From: Orbilia blumenaviensis
Lineage: Eukaryota > Ascomycota > Orbiliomycetes > Orbiliales > Orbiliaceae
Direction of reading: 5' to 3'
Assembly (NCBI GenBank): GCA_036872755.1
Contig: JAVHNS010000010.1
Location: 434,001-498,000 of the forward strand
Length of the DNA stretch: 64,000 nt
The notes under the pieces are model-generated. The model saw only the letters and a list, made by a program, of their open reading frames with translations, had not been told where the DNA came from and searched no databases. A program made the translations under genes and the position numbers. The stretch's first letter is position 1. Every line of letters begins with the position of its first letter. This document shows positions 1 through 9,942 of the stretch, piece by piece.

Positions 1-1550
1 TAGCGATACACATCACAAAGATAAGTAATATAATAATCAGGATGACTGCAGCACCGTGTATATGCCTAGGATTGGATGAGTGCATGGTATATGTCCAGTA
101 CAGATCTAATAAGCTCGATAGGTCAAACTATTCTCCATGTTAGCGTTATACAACTAAGATATCATGATTGCATTCTGTACTGAACTGGAGTCGAATCTTA
201 GTCCTCGAGCAGTATGATACCTATAGCTATAGATAAAGGCCTATCGTTCACATGTACGTGTGCATTTGTATTCTACATTTCGCACTTCCCTGAGGATCTG
301 CGTAAAGGAAAATGCCAATCTGGTTAATTGATCGAGCTCCCTTAATTATAATTAGCAAGCAGGCAATGATAAAGTATATATTAATTGTTGTAGCCTTTCG
401 AAATGCAACGGATTATGTAATCGCATACAGCAGCCAGCGGTCAAAGTATAACTACTTGTATATACTTAGGTAGTTACAACTCTCGTTCTGTCGATGTCTC
501 GATGATGCCCCAACAGATACAATAAAACACAGTACATTGCTATATACTCATTTAATAAATCGTTCTAGATATTATTATATACCTATGCATATATATCAAT
601 AATCAGGGCGGATAAGAAGAAGAAGAATACGAAGAATATTAGCCGAAACAGAGTCCCGGGTTGAGTGCAAACATCAACAATTACTCATCCAGATCGATCT
701 CAATTCCCCTTAATCCTAATCCTAATCCTAACCTAACCCGACCACACATCATCCATCGCATGCATCGTACCACCTCTACCTCCCCCCCGACCACGATATA
801 CCTCCTCCCCATCCGTCCTTTCCGTCCATCCAATACTAGCGTGCATATTAATTAAAAATCGCCATAGGTACACTTTGGTACTAACCACCTGCACGGCACC
901 TGCGCTGTTCTGTTCTGCTCTGCACCATCCGGGCCCTAACTAGCGTCTATCCTTCCCTCTACCTCATTTTCCAGCCAATACCGGCTTAACGCGTTTATTT
1001 TAGCCTTCCCCCCCCCGGGACAGAAAAAAAAAAAAAAAGAGGGAAGCCCTTGGATAAGAGGAGGATTAGCTGGGGAAGGAAGGGAAAAAAAAACATGTCG
1101 GGCGCCAGGACTTCGTTTGTATGTGTTCGCTCGCTCCTTTTTTTCTTCTCTCTGACACTCTCTCGCGTGCGCGCTCCCCCGGTCGCCACTCCTTTTGTCT
1201 CTCTTCTCTCTCTCTCTGCCTCTCGCGGTTTATCTCCTGATCACCTGCTGCTTTGATCCGTTCGGATCTGCTCGAGCCTTCGCTCTTTCTATCTGTGATA
1301 TAAGATAGTGGATGGATAGATAGCTGTATCTGGATCTGTAGCTACTTTTTTTGCCTTGCCCCCCCCGGGATATTTAAGAGAGATATATATAACGGTCATG
1401 GCCGTCCCACTCGTATATATACACCCGCTCCTCCCCCCACCGCATATCTACCTTTCCCCCATGACATAATCAAGATGAAAAAACCACAATTTTTTTTTTC
1501 CCTGTAAAAAAACAGCACGAACATATACTAATTCTCATGCGGGCATACAG
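1..1550. other. 5' intergenic region, no gene seen
   Basis: No convincing coding segment is visible. The sequence holds homopurine and homopyrimidine runs around 1010-1095 and 1130-1230, and a degenerate telomere-like run at 709-740 (annotated separately). A TATA-like stretch lies near 1370. Part of 1398-1550 may be the first exon or intron of the following gene, because a CTAAT branch-like site and an AG acceptor end at 1550. Confidence 0.6.
709..740. repeat. Degenerate telomere-like repeat (CCTAAT/CCTAAC)n
   Basis: Four to five tandem six-base units read CCTAAT, CCTAAT, CCTAAC, CTAACCC, resembling the fungal telomere complement CCCTAA with substitutions. It is a short interstitial tract of about 32 bases, not a chromosome end, since coding genes follow on both scales of the window. 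Confidence 0.6.
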
Positions 1551-2999
1551 TACCGCCCGACCGGCCAATCCCGCCGCGCCGTCCGCAATCAACAACAATT
1601 CGACCATGACGTCTTCGAAGGCCTACCAATCCGCCGCTGGAACAAGCAATGGATGTGGTTCGCGAAGAAAAACGTTCCCCCTCCCCCACCTCCCGAACTG
1701 CCACTTCCCAAGGAAACCCACCTGCTCACTCCGATGTCTCAGACTCTATTGAAAGCTGCCCGTAATGGGACATTGGGAAAACCGCAGGATGAAGAAGGTG
1801 CCGCTGCTGCTGCTGATGGAGCAGCCGATGGGAAGAAACCGTCGCCGGGGAGTACGCGCTTGTTCAAGACTAATAAATGGACGGTTATTCCGCGTGAGGA
1901 TGAGCCTGCTGAGCCGGAGTATCTCGGTCGTCCGCCGGATACGTTCACCCGCCATAGTCGGTTGGTTAGGAAGACGGTTAATGGGAAGGTTATGATCGTT
2001 GAGGAAGATCTTGAGGAGATGTATGCTGAAGCTCCGGTGCCTGGGGTTGCAGTGGATGGGGTTGTTGCTTCGCCCGCGCAGCCGATTAAAAGACGGCCGC
2101 CGCCGCCTAAGAGGAAGCCTGGGAGGGGGAGGAAACCTGGGTTTAAGAAGATGGTTACTTTCTCCGAAGATGGGAGGGCTTTGCCGACGGGTGAGGGACA
2201 TGCGACGCCTAGTGGGGCTGCTGGGGCTGGAGGGGAGGGTGGTGAAGGGGATGGCGATGGCGATGGAGATGGGGAAGGAGATGGCGAGGATGATGTTGAA
2301 ATGGGGGATGCCGAGGATGGAACGCCCGATGATCAGGATGATGGGGCGGATGATGGAGATGCGGAAAATGATATCGAGGCTACCCCTCTTGAGAAGACCG
2401 CCACACCTGAAATAACTGCCGCCGCTGCCGCTGCTGCAGCTGCAGTTACGCCGCAGGTTAAGAAGGAGGGAACTGTAGAGCCCATGGATCTCGCATCACC
2501 AACCCCGGTCACTGCGGCCGCTGTTCCACCAATCGCCGAGGTTGTAGAGGAGACGCAGAAGAAGGAGGCCAAATCTCCCTCACCCGCGCCTCCTGCGGTC
2601 ATTAAAGAACCGACTCCGGAACAGGCTGCTGCCGCTGCCCCCGCACCGGTCACAGAAGCACCACCCAGCGACCCCGTTCCGGAACCCGCACCACCAGTCG
2701 AAGCGCCGGCGCCAACCTTGAAGAGCCCGACGCCACAGCCGCCACCTATCAAAGAAGAAGAGGAGAAGGAGAAGCCAGCTGACAGCCCACCTGTCAACCC
2801 TCTGAAGCGCAAGTCTCCACCCGATGAAGGGGAGGATGAGTTGATCGATAAAGACCTGGAGAAGCATGAAGTTTCGATCGCGGCAGCTGTTGCGGAGCGA
2901 GAAAGCCATGATGAAACTCTGTCTCCTGCGCCTCCGGCCCCGGCTGCTGCTCTTCCCTCTCCACCCCCTCCTCCGCCAGCGCCATCTGCGTCGGATTAA
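1551..2999 (+). CDS. Conserved Pezizomycotina low-complexity protein, function unknown
   Basis: The frame is open from about 1479 to the TAA at 2997-2999. Upstream of the only in-frame ATG (1653) it still reads protein-like sequence (FEGLPIRRWNKQW), so the true start is probably in an upstream exon joined at the AG ending at 1550. The visible order is: an N-terminal GLPIRRW segment; PPPPPP followed by LPKETHLL; a KTNKWTVIPRE segment; a basic RRPPPPKRKPGRGRK patch that could bind nucleic acid or act as a nuclear signal; an acidic Asp/Gly repeat (GDGDGDGDGEGDGEDD); and a long Pro/Ala/Glu-rich tail. I recall similar unnamed proteins in other filamentous ascomycetes, with the GLPIRRW and PPPPKRKP blocks conserved, but know no function. 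A nuclear role is inferred from composition only. The 5' end is the weak point. Confidence 0.7.
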   Translation, partial: YRPTGQSRRAVRNQQQFDHDVFEGLPIRRWNKQWMWFAKKNVPPPPPPELPLPKETHLLTPMSQTLLKAARNGTLGKPQDEEGAAAAADGAADGKKPSPGSTRLFKTNKWTVIPREDEPAEPEYLGRPPDTFTRHSRLVRKTVNGKVMIVEEDLEEMYAEAPVPGVAVDGVVASPAQPIKRRPPPPKRKPGRGRKPGFKKMVTFSEDGRALPTGEGHATPSGAAGAGGEGGEGDGDGDGDGEGDGEDDVEMGDAEDGTPDDQDDGADDGDAENDIEATPLEKTATPEITAAAAAAAAAVTPQVKKEGTVEPMDLASPTPVTAAAVPPIAEVVEETQKKEAKSPSPAPPAVIKEPTPEQAAAAAPAPVTEAPPSDPVPEPAPPVEAPAPTLKSPTPQPPPIKEEEEKEKPADSPPVNPLKRKSPPDEGEDELIDKDLEKHEVSIAAAVAERESHDETLSPAPPAPAAALPSPPPPPPAPSASD

Positions 3000-3622
3000 A
3001 ACCCCATCATCTAGAGAGAGAGAGAGAGGTAACTCGCGTTGATAATGCTTAGAATTCATCTTTTCTTTCAGGGGGTTGTGACATTCATGTCATAAAGGCG
3101 CCTGGAAAGCCCATCTCAAAGACTAATAAATTACTGGTAATATACACTCGCGAGCGACGGTTGTTGTATCATGACATTTTTTTCTCTTTTTTTGTTCTTT
3201 TTACAGCCAACTGTCCAGCGAACGGATGCGAATCCCTGGTGTGTTCTGTTCTGTTCTGTACTGTATATCTCTATTTTTTATTTTATTTTATTATTTTACT
3301 TTTATTTTTTTTTTTATTCTTATCTTGTTCATGCCATTTTTGTATCCGCCCACTATGTAGACCCGGTGCTTTTGGTGGTATGATCTTTCTCCCTCTGATA
3401 CTTCTTCATTTTTTTTTTTTGTTTATTAGGTTTTCGGGAGGGCTGTAGTATTATTTCCCCGGAATGCTAAAGGTGGTGATCAAATGGGGGGGTTCATTAA
3501 CAAAAGGCCAATGGCATGATGATATCCACTGCTCCCAACCGGACAGCTCCAAACTGAACTGTCAATTCCCCAATCACGCATAAGATAAATAAATCAAAGT
3601 AGATACTTAATTAAAGTAACTA
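3000..3622. other. Convergent 3' spacer
   Basis: The spacer lies between two genes that converge. It contains T-rich runs at 3176-3200 and 3275-3325, and no supported gene. Confidence 0.6.
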
Positions 3623-4614
3623 CTAAGAAGTCGCCATACCAGACAAAACCCTCGCGGCCAGCTGCCCCAAAACCCGCATCTTCTCAGCGTGCGGCATCTC
3701 CTGAAACACCTCATACACACTCTTCCCCTTCCTATCCCTCACTGCGCCCAGCCTGTTACCGAGTAATAATCCCGCGAGAAGACCTGCCGTGTCGTAGATT
3801 ATATACCCTAGGATGGCGCCGGCGATGGCACCGATTAATGACCAGAATTTTCCCGTGCCTTCCGGTTGGACCTGCGGGCGGAGGTTTTCTTGGTCCATCA
3901 TTTCTCTGTAGAGTTTTCATTTACTATTAAGTATATTATCTTTTTTTTTTTTTTTTTGGAAGTGAGGGGGGGAGGGGGGTTATAGACGCACTCGAAGAAC
4001 TCGCCGAACTGCTCATCCTGCCATTGATACCCCGGCCTAGGCCTCTGTTGTTGATACTGATTATAGTCATAATCTTGTTGCTGTTGCTGCTGCTGCTGCT
4101 GTGGGCGATGGCGCGGCCTCAAGGCATCGTAGTCTCTCCGCCTGGTAGGGTCTGACAGGGTATAATACGCATCATTTACGATCTGGAACTGGCGGGTCCG
4201 CGATGGACGGTCTGGATGGTCTACGGGTACTCTGTCTATTCATTTTTTTAAAATTGATTATACAGTTTAAAAAGTTTAGTAAATATAAGTGAATGAGTGA
4301 GTGTTTTTTTTTGTAGGTAAGTAGGTTTGAATTACCAGGATGGGTCTGTAGTGCTTTCAGCTTATAGGCCTTGCGGACCTCGTCGCGGGTGGCGTTGGGT
4401 GAGATTCCCAGGACTTCGTCTGTATTTTCCGGTATATATCTGCGGTTAAAACACTGCATATTCTACAGGCCAGATTGGATTGGTGTATGAGGGGAATAGC
4501 GGAGGACGTACAGTAGTCGATGCTTTCTTAGCAGTGTGCGCACGAGTGTGTCAGCGTATTTGGACTGGTTCGAGGTGTTTAATATGGTAGAGTGTGGTGC
4601 TTACGGCTGGACAT
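3623..4614 (-). CDS. DnaJ (Hsp40) domain protein with C-terminal membrane segment
   Basis: Five exons on the minus strand: 4614-4605, 4526-4512, 4419-4336, 4235-3992 and 3905-3623. All junctions are GT-AG and keep one frame. The spliced N terminus reads MSSQSIDYYEVLGISPNATR, a textbook J-domain start. It continues through EVRKAYKLKALQTHPD, where the HPD motif is split by intron 3, and ends at the DPTRRRDYDAL helix. A polyglutamine/arginine/proline linker follows. Next comes a glycine-rich hydrophobic stretch (IGAIAGAILGYIIYDTAGLL) that looks like a membrane-inserting glycine zipper. The protein ends in a VYEVFQEMPHAEK segment seen in fungal DnaJ proteins of this type. It probably stimulates an Hsp70 at a membrane. 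The organelle cannot be read from the sequence. Exons of 10 and 15 nt are unusual but fit exactly. Confidence 0.88.
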
Positions 4615-5833
4615 TTTCTTTTGATGAATTGAAGGTAGTATGAATGAATGGGTGATGCTGTGGTATTGGTGGGAATTGGAATGGAATGTTAGGATTGGTC
4701 TCGAATGTGCGCCTGGACGAGACGAGGTCTGGGTATGATATAATAAACCTCTTAGATCTGGGGAAGTGAGAGAGCTACGTCATATTCTCGAAACCAGCCA
4801 CACCTAGCCATAACTCTCCACCGCCACATCCACCCGCCCACCGACCGATAATACCACAACAACAGCACACAAACAACACACGTTCGACACTCACTCTACA
4901 ATAAAACCTGTCAGCTTTCCCACGACCACTACGAGGCTACCCACGACCATGGGCAAGTAATTAATCCCCCACCCTCAAGTACCCCAACGACATCCTTCAA
5001 CTACTAACTTCAGCTGCTATGGTTCAGTTGGCTAAACACTAAACATCTGAAACTTAGGCGGACACACTCACATTATTCACGGTTTCTTCTACTACTTTGG
5101 AGCTGCTCACCCCGAAAGCTGTCCTAGTTAGCTCCCTACTTTGCCAAATATCCACCAGCTTCTCCGATCGCCTCGCTGTAGGTGTGGTGAGGGACTCGTG
5201 GGTAGGGGAATGTGTCAATGGGGCAGTTTGAGGGGGGGAAATCCGCTCAATATAAAGAGGTACCGGGGGAATATGGGTCTGGAGGTGTGAGTGCGAGGTT
5301 TTATTTTTTTTCTTTTCTTTTTTTCCCTCCTTCTTCGATCTTATTCAAAAAGCTATTGGGATTGATAATGCAACTAATAGGTTTAGTTAGTCTCGTAGTA
5401 TGGTTATAGTCATATCTTTTCGATGGGGGAGGGGTAGGTACCTATGTAGGAAGATAAGTTTTTCGCGTCGAGGGGGAGGCTTAAGAGGGACAGACAGGGG
5501 TTCGACTCGTGATAGCTTCAAGAGACTCCGGTAATTCATTTTTTCGATTCTCTTTTGAAGCCTGAATTCATTTGATTGGGGCGTCTGTTGATGGATTTGT
5601 TAATTGGATTCATCGTTCGCCAATAGGTTGTAGTTCAACCTCGTTATTTTTCGTGCTGTATAAAGGCTGCGTTGAGAGTGTGGTAGTATTACTCAGCAAC
5701 ACTGCCGCCACACTTTACTGCGCCACAAGCTCCATGCCACTACAAATTGCAACTGACCGCTCGATCCAGCTCTGAGCATGCATTATAAACTACTGGTTAC
5801 GAGTATAAGAACTGGGGAATATCAATTGTCAAA
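4615..5833. other. Divergent intergenic region (DnaJ / ELP6)
   Basis: About 1.2 kb between two divergent starts, serving both promoters. It contains a strong-looking intron (GTAATT donor at 4957, ACTAAC branch, CAG acceptor at 5013) downstream of an ATG at 4949. This suggests a separate small transcript, described in the next entry. Nothing else was recognised. Confidence 0.5.
4949..5131 (+). CDS. Candidate 29-residue micropeptide (speculative)
   Basis: An ATG at 4949 starts an 8-nt exon followed by a classic intron (4957-5013; GTAATT, ACTAAC, CAG). If a second, very short 36-nt intron (5022-5057, GTTCAG to TTAG) is also removed, exons 4949-4956, 5014-5021 and 5058-5131 give an in-frame peptide starting MGNCYGGHTHIIHG and ending with a TAG. 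MGNC would suit N-myristoylation plus palmitoylation. If the second intron is not used, the peptide is only nine residues (MGNCYGSVG). A 36-nt intron is shorter than normal for these fungi, so the model is weak. No homologue is known to me. Confidence 0.2.
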
Positions 5834-7089
5834 ATGTCGAAGCTGCCCACCCCCGCCGAGGTCCTAGGGCCATCATTCCATCTCCTACCCCAAGAATCTC
5901 AACTACTCCTCATAACCTCCGTCCTCGGTACCTCCCCGTACTGGCTGACCTATACCCTCCTCCACAACTTCCTCGCAAATGGAGAGAATGTGGCCTTTGT
6001 CTCCTTCACTAATGAGTTTGCGTATTTTAGAGAGGGTGGGAAGAGGCATGTATGTTTTTCTACTGTTTCCCCCTTTCTTGATCTTTCCTTTTCGTTTCCT
6101 TTCATTCTACTTTAATTGGTATACTCTTTTATGCATAAAAAAATAGTTTTATATATAATAGGGCCTGGGAATGGGAATTGATTGATTGATTGATATACTA
6201 ATAAATTAAAACTATAGGGTCTCGACCTGCAGTCCCACCTCAAGAAGGGGACATTGACGTTCATTGATGGGTTCTCAAAGCTGTTTCTCCCAGCTACGCC
6301 CGCCCAGCCTGTATCATCGGCCCCAGCTCCGTCTCCGTCTCCATCCAGAGTGGGAGCTATGCCACCCCGGGGAGGGCCAATACCGCCGCGGGGAGGGCCA
6401 ATAGCACCTCGAGCAGCACCAAATGCCGCTATCCCCACTACTGTTGCTGCTGCTGCTGCAACTAATAACAATACTCCAGACCCTATAAAGTATATAACAC
6501 TGGGACCCTCGCCGTCCCCGTCTGCTTTTAAGCAGTTGGATCATATTATAAAATCAGCGCTGCAGGGGGTTAGTACTACCAGCGCAAATAAGCCGAAGCT
6601 GGTGGTTGAGGGTTTAGAAGTGCTTCTCGCGGCCGCGGGGGTCGATGTCGGAACGGTTGAGGACCTAATTTATGATCTACGAGAGGTACCATCCCATCCA
6701 CCCCCTTTATCCCAATATATTAATACATTTTGAGAATCGAGAAATGGGAAATTTAATTTTTTTTAAAAAAAATTTGGCAGATATCATCCACAACCACCAT
6801 CTTACTCCCCTCGGACTCAGTACTGATTCATACATCGCCGACATCCACGCCACTGGAGCTGTCGCATGCGAATCTGGTGATATCACTGGGACACACGGCA
6901 GATGCTATCCTGTCGCTAAGGTTGCTGGATACAGGCGTGGCAAAGGATATTAGTGGAGTACTGAGGGTTACCAGAGGCGCTGGGAATCTGGCGGGGACTA
7001 CGGCTGGAGTGGTGGAGGAGAAGGAGATGCTGTATTATGAGAGCGATGCTGGGGTTCGGATCTTTGCGAGGGGGTCCGGCGGTCATTGA
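5834..7089 (+). CDS. ELP6: Elongator complex subunit Elp6
   Basis: Three exons: 5834-6049, 6218-6685 and 6781-7089, phase 0 at both junctions, 330 residues. The protein opens with MSKLPTPAEVLGPSFHLLPQ and the RecA-like core segment LLITSVLGTSPYWLTYTLLH. It continues with NVAFVSFTNEF and GLDLQSHLKKGTLTFIDGF. This is the order seen in Elp6, the RecA-fold subunit that forms the Elp4-Elp5-Elp6 ring needed for wobble-uridine tRNA modification. A Pro/Gly/Arg-rich insert (about residues 90-135, with repeated PPRGGP units) interrupts the fold and looks species-specific. The C-terminal half keeps VVEGLEVLLAAAG, VISLGHTADAILSL and an ARGSGGH end. No Walker motif is seen, as is usual for this subunit. 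Confidence 0.85.
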
Positions 7090-7899
7090 GTTAAACTTCT
7101 TATAATATAATTATTGGGATCTACTCGAGCTCGATTGTAGGTCTAGGTTGATATGTGCATTGCACACACACAGGTGCTGGGTATATTTGTGCTGGTGGAT
7201 ACCTATCATGTAATGATATCACCCTTGTAAGCACACTACCTGGTGGTTACATTGCTACTAGCTTGAAGCTCCGACCATGCCATCCACATCCACAGAGACA
7301 TAGCAGGCCAAGCTAGTTTAGAGCCGCCGCGGGGACCAAGGTGCCGAAGAAAAAGGAACCTACTTTGCCCCCCCTCTTCTATGTAAATAGTAATCCAATC
7401 GAGTTTATGAGCTAACAAAAAAAAAAAAAAAAAAAAAACCAAGACCGTGCCGTTTGAAGTTTTTTCTTACTTTTCTTAAACCTCTGTCGCCATTTTTTTG
7501 TATTTTTTCTTGTGAAAGAAAACTTGAAAAAGAAAAACGGCCAAAGGCGCACCGAAACTGGAGCTAGCTAAACCTTCCTTTCCCACCTCCGCCTTGGTTC
7601 TTCTTTCTCTCCTCATCACTATCACCATCACCATCATATCACCTCCTTTCCTCCCTCCCCTTCCTCTTTATCTCCCCTGCTTCAACTTCAATTTTATACC
7701 TCGCCATTTTTTCGCTGCTACCACCAGTCGCAAGACATCCCATCCCATCCTTTCCAGCTCTCGGTCTCGCTGTAGAGCTACAACAAACGACAAAAAGCCC
7801 GCCATCCACCGCCGCTGATCTTCCGCCCAATTCCCTCTCATCTCATCCCGACGCCCGCCGTTTACTGCACCGGCTCTTTTGATTTTTTTTAAAAAAAAG
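7090..7899. other. Spacer and 5' leader of SNX3
   Basis: Contains a poly-A run at about 7419-7438 and a long C/T-rich leader (7575-7690). Polypyrimidine leaders like this are typical just upstream of fungal transcription starts. No gene was identified. Confidence 0.5.
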
Positions 7900-8702
7900 A
7901 TGCAGGCTCCGCTGTCTACCACCCGCGAACAGACGTTCGACGAAATCTACGGCCCTCCCGAGAATTTCTTAGAAATTGAGGTGTGTGTGTGTGTTTGTTT
8001 CTGGTCTTATTCTAGCTACTCAGTTAGCTTGTCTCGATGATGACGATGACCGGGTCGGTCGGTCGGTCACATGCTCTCGTGATGCTTTATATATATATTC
8101 ACATACGCAAATGGTGGGAGGATTATGGCGCTAATTAGATGACGTTTATCGACTGGCAGGTTAAAAATCCACAAACCCATGGGTTCGGCCGGAAAATGTA
8201 TACGGACTATGAGGTCGTTTGTCGGGTACGACTAGCCCCCCCCTCCTCCTACCCCCCCCCTTATTCGCACCCCACGATCAAACCCCACTAACATCATACC
8301 TATATACATAAAAAAAAAGACCAACATCCCCGCTTTCAAACTAAAGCAATCCGTCGTCCGCAGACGATACTCCGACTTCGAGCATTTCCGCGACATCCTC
8401 GAGCGCGAATCCACACGAGTTACCATCCCGCCTCTGCCTGGAAAAGTATTCACGAATAGGTTCTCAGATGATGTGATTGAGCACCGACGGGAGGGGCTGC
8501 AGAGGTTTTTACAGATTGTGGTTGGGCACCCGCTTTTGCAGACGGGGAGTAAGGTGCTGGCTAGCTTCGTTCAGGGTTAGTTATTCTTCAATTATTTTTT
8601 CTCTCTTTCCTTTTACTATTCGTTTTGGGTGGGGATTGAAGTGCTGATTTTTTGGGGGTTTATGGAGCAGACCCTAACTGGGACCGTTCGACATACATTT
8701 GA
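7900..8702 (+). CDS. SNX3: Sorting nexin-3 (Grd19-like)
   Basis: Four exons: 7900-7980, 8160-8225, 8320-8575 and 8671-8702, giving 144 residues, matching the usual length of Snx3/Grd19. The protein is almost entirely one PX domain. Visible features are the opening [16 protein letters not shown], the PI3P-binding arginine cluster [10 protein letters not shown], a PPLPGK proline loop, and the helix [18 protein letters not shown]. It ends [10 protein letters not shown]. Family knowledge: it binds phosphatidylinositol 3-phosphate on early endosomes and works with retromer in recycling cargo to the Golgi. Intron 1 has a GT-dinucleotide run directly at its donor (GTGTGTGTG), so the exact donor choice could slip by two bases, but only the chosen site keeps the frame. 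Confidence 0.93.
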
Positions 8703-9942
8703 AATGAGGGGAAGCTGGTGGAGGAAGATCTACCGCGGGTGGAGTGGTAGGAGCCCTTAATTCCGGGCCTCGACATTACCACAAGACATAAAAAGAAAGA
8801 AAGGAAAGAAAAATAAATAAAGAAAGAGGAGGAAAGAAAGCCGCAAAAGATCCTCTATCAGCCGACACCAGACTCGCCCAGAACCGCCGCCATTTTTTTG
8901 ATACCTCGAATACGGTTTTACCCCCTGCCCAACGACCATAAATTTGACGAAATGATATACAGGATATAGACCATATATCCTCGAAGCCATCTACTTCTTA
9001 TTTACTTCGCAAGCCCCTCTTTCCTTTTGCCGTTTTGCGCTTCTTCTTCTTTTTCTTCTAAATGCGTTCGTCATCTTTTATGGTGTCTACGTGCGATATC
9101 ATGATTCCCCCCTTTGCTACATCCCACACGACCCCCCTCTATCCCCCCCGTGCGCCTCCGTCCCAGTTTTACTTAGCGTTGCATACCTGCCCTTTTCCTA
9201 TATCCTGCTTTTTTAATGTCCTTTTCCTCTTTTTTTTTTTCTTTTCTTTGTCAAAGCAAAGAATATGACTGACCGAATTGATCGATATCTTCCTTCTTTT
9301 TTCACATCTAGCCATCCCCTTTGATGCGGCTTCCTTTTTCTTCTTCTTCTTTTTTTCTGGCGGAGACGTTTCTTTATTTTATTTATTTATTTTATTTTAT
9401 TCCCCGTTACGATAGCTTCTGCCCCTAGAAGCAGGAGAGCAGCAGCAGCAATAGCAATAGCAAATACAAGCATTGAAAGGCTACAAAATTTTCTCTTTCC
9501 TTGTAGTCTGTGATATATGCCAGACGACTCCTTAAACTGAGAAGAAGAAAAAAACCGAATCATATGGCCGAAAAAAATTTGAACTAATATATCCTAAGTC
9601 CTTCCTTCCCGTTTACTAAACAAATTGATATTTTGCAGCTACAAAATGAAAAGAAGGGCAAAAAAAAAAAAGAAACGCCAGTTGTGAAATTGCTTTCTGT
9701 AGTATGTTGAATGCATGCAACCTATTTATAAAAAGAGCACCGAAAAAGTACCTCTCTCCCTCATTACACGTATATATATAGTTATCAAAAAAAAGAACGC
9801 CAGTGTGTAGCACCCTCCGACCATGATCGTATAATGTTAAAATTCGATCAATGATCTCAATTCCCCAAATTTATAAGCCAAAAACCCCCCATTTTAAAAA
9901 CAAATCGAGCAAGCAAGGAAGGAAAGTGAGAAGAAAAAAAGA
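8703..9942. other. Convergent 3' region (SNX3 / lipoyl synthase)
   Basis: About 1.2 kb rich in A/T and pyrimidine runs (for example 9221-9245 and 9332-9405). I see no gene. Short ORFs here are low-complexity. Confidence 0.5.

Noticed and set aside
2333..3059. Minus-strand ORFs over the first gene
   Set aside because: Gly/Ala/Ser- and Arg-rich shadows of the Pro/Ala/Glu-rich plus-strand protein.
5461..5540. tRNA-like GGTTCGACTC segment
   Set aside because: The arms do not pair into a cloverleaf and no anticodon or acceptor stem can be drawn.
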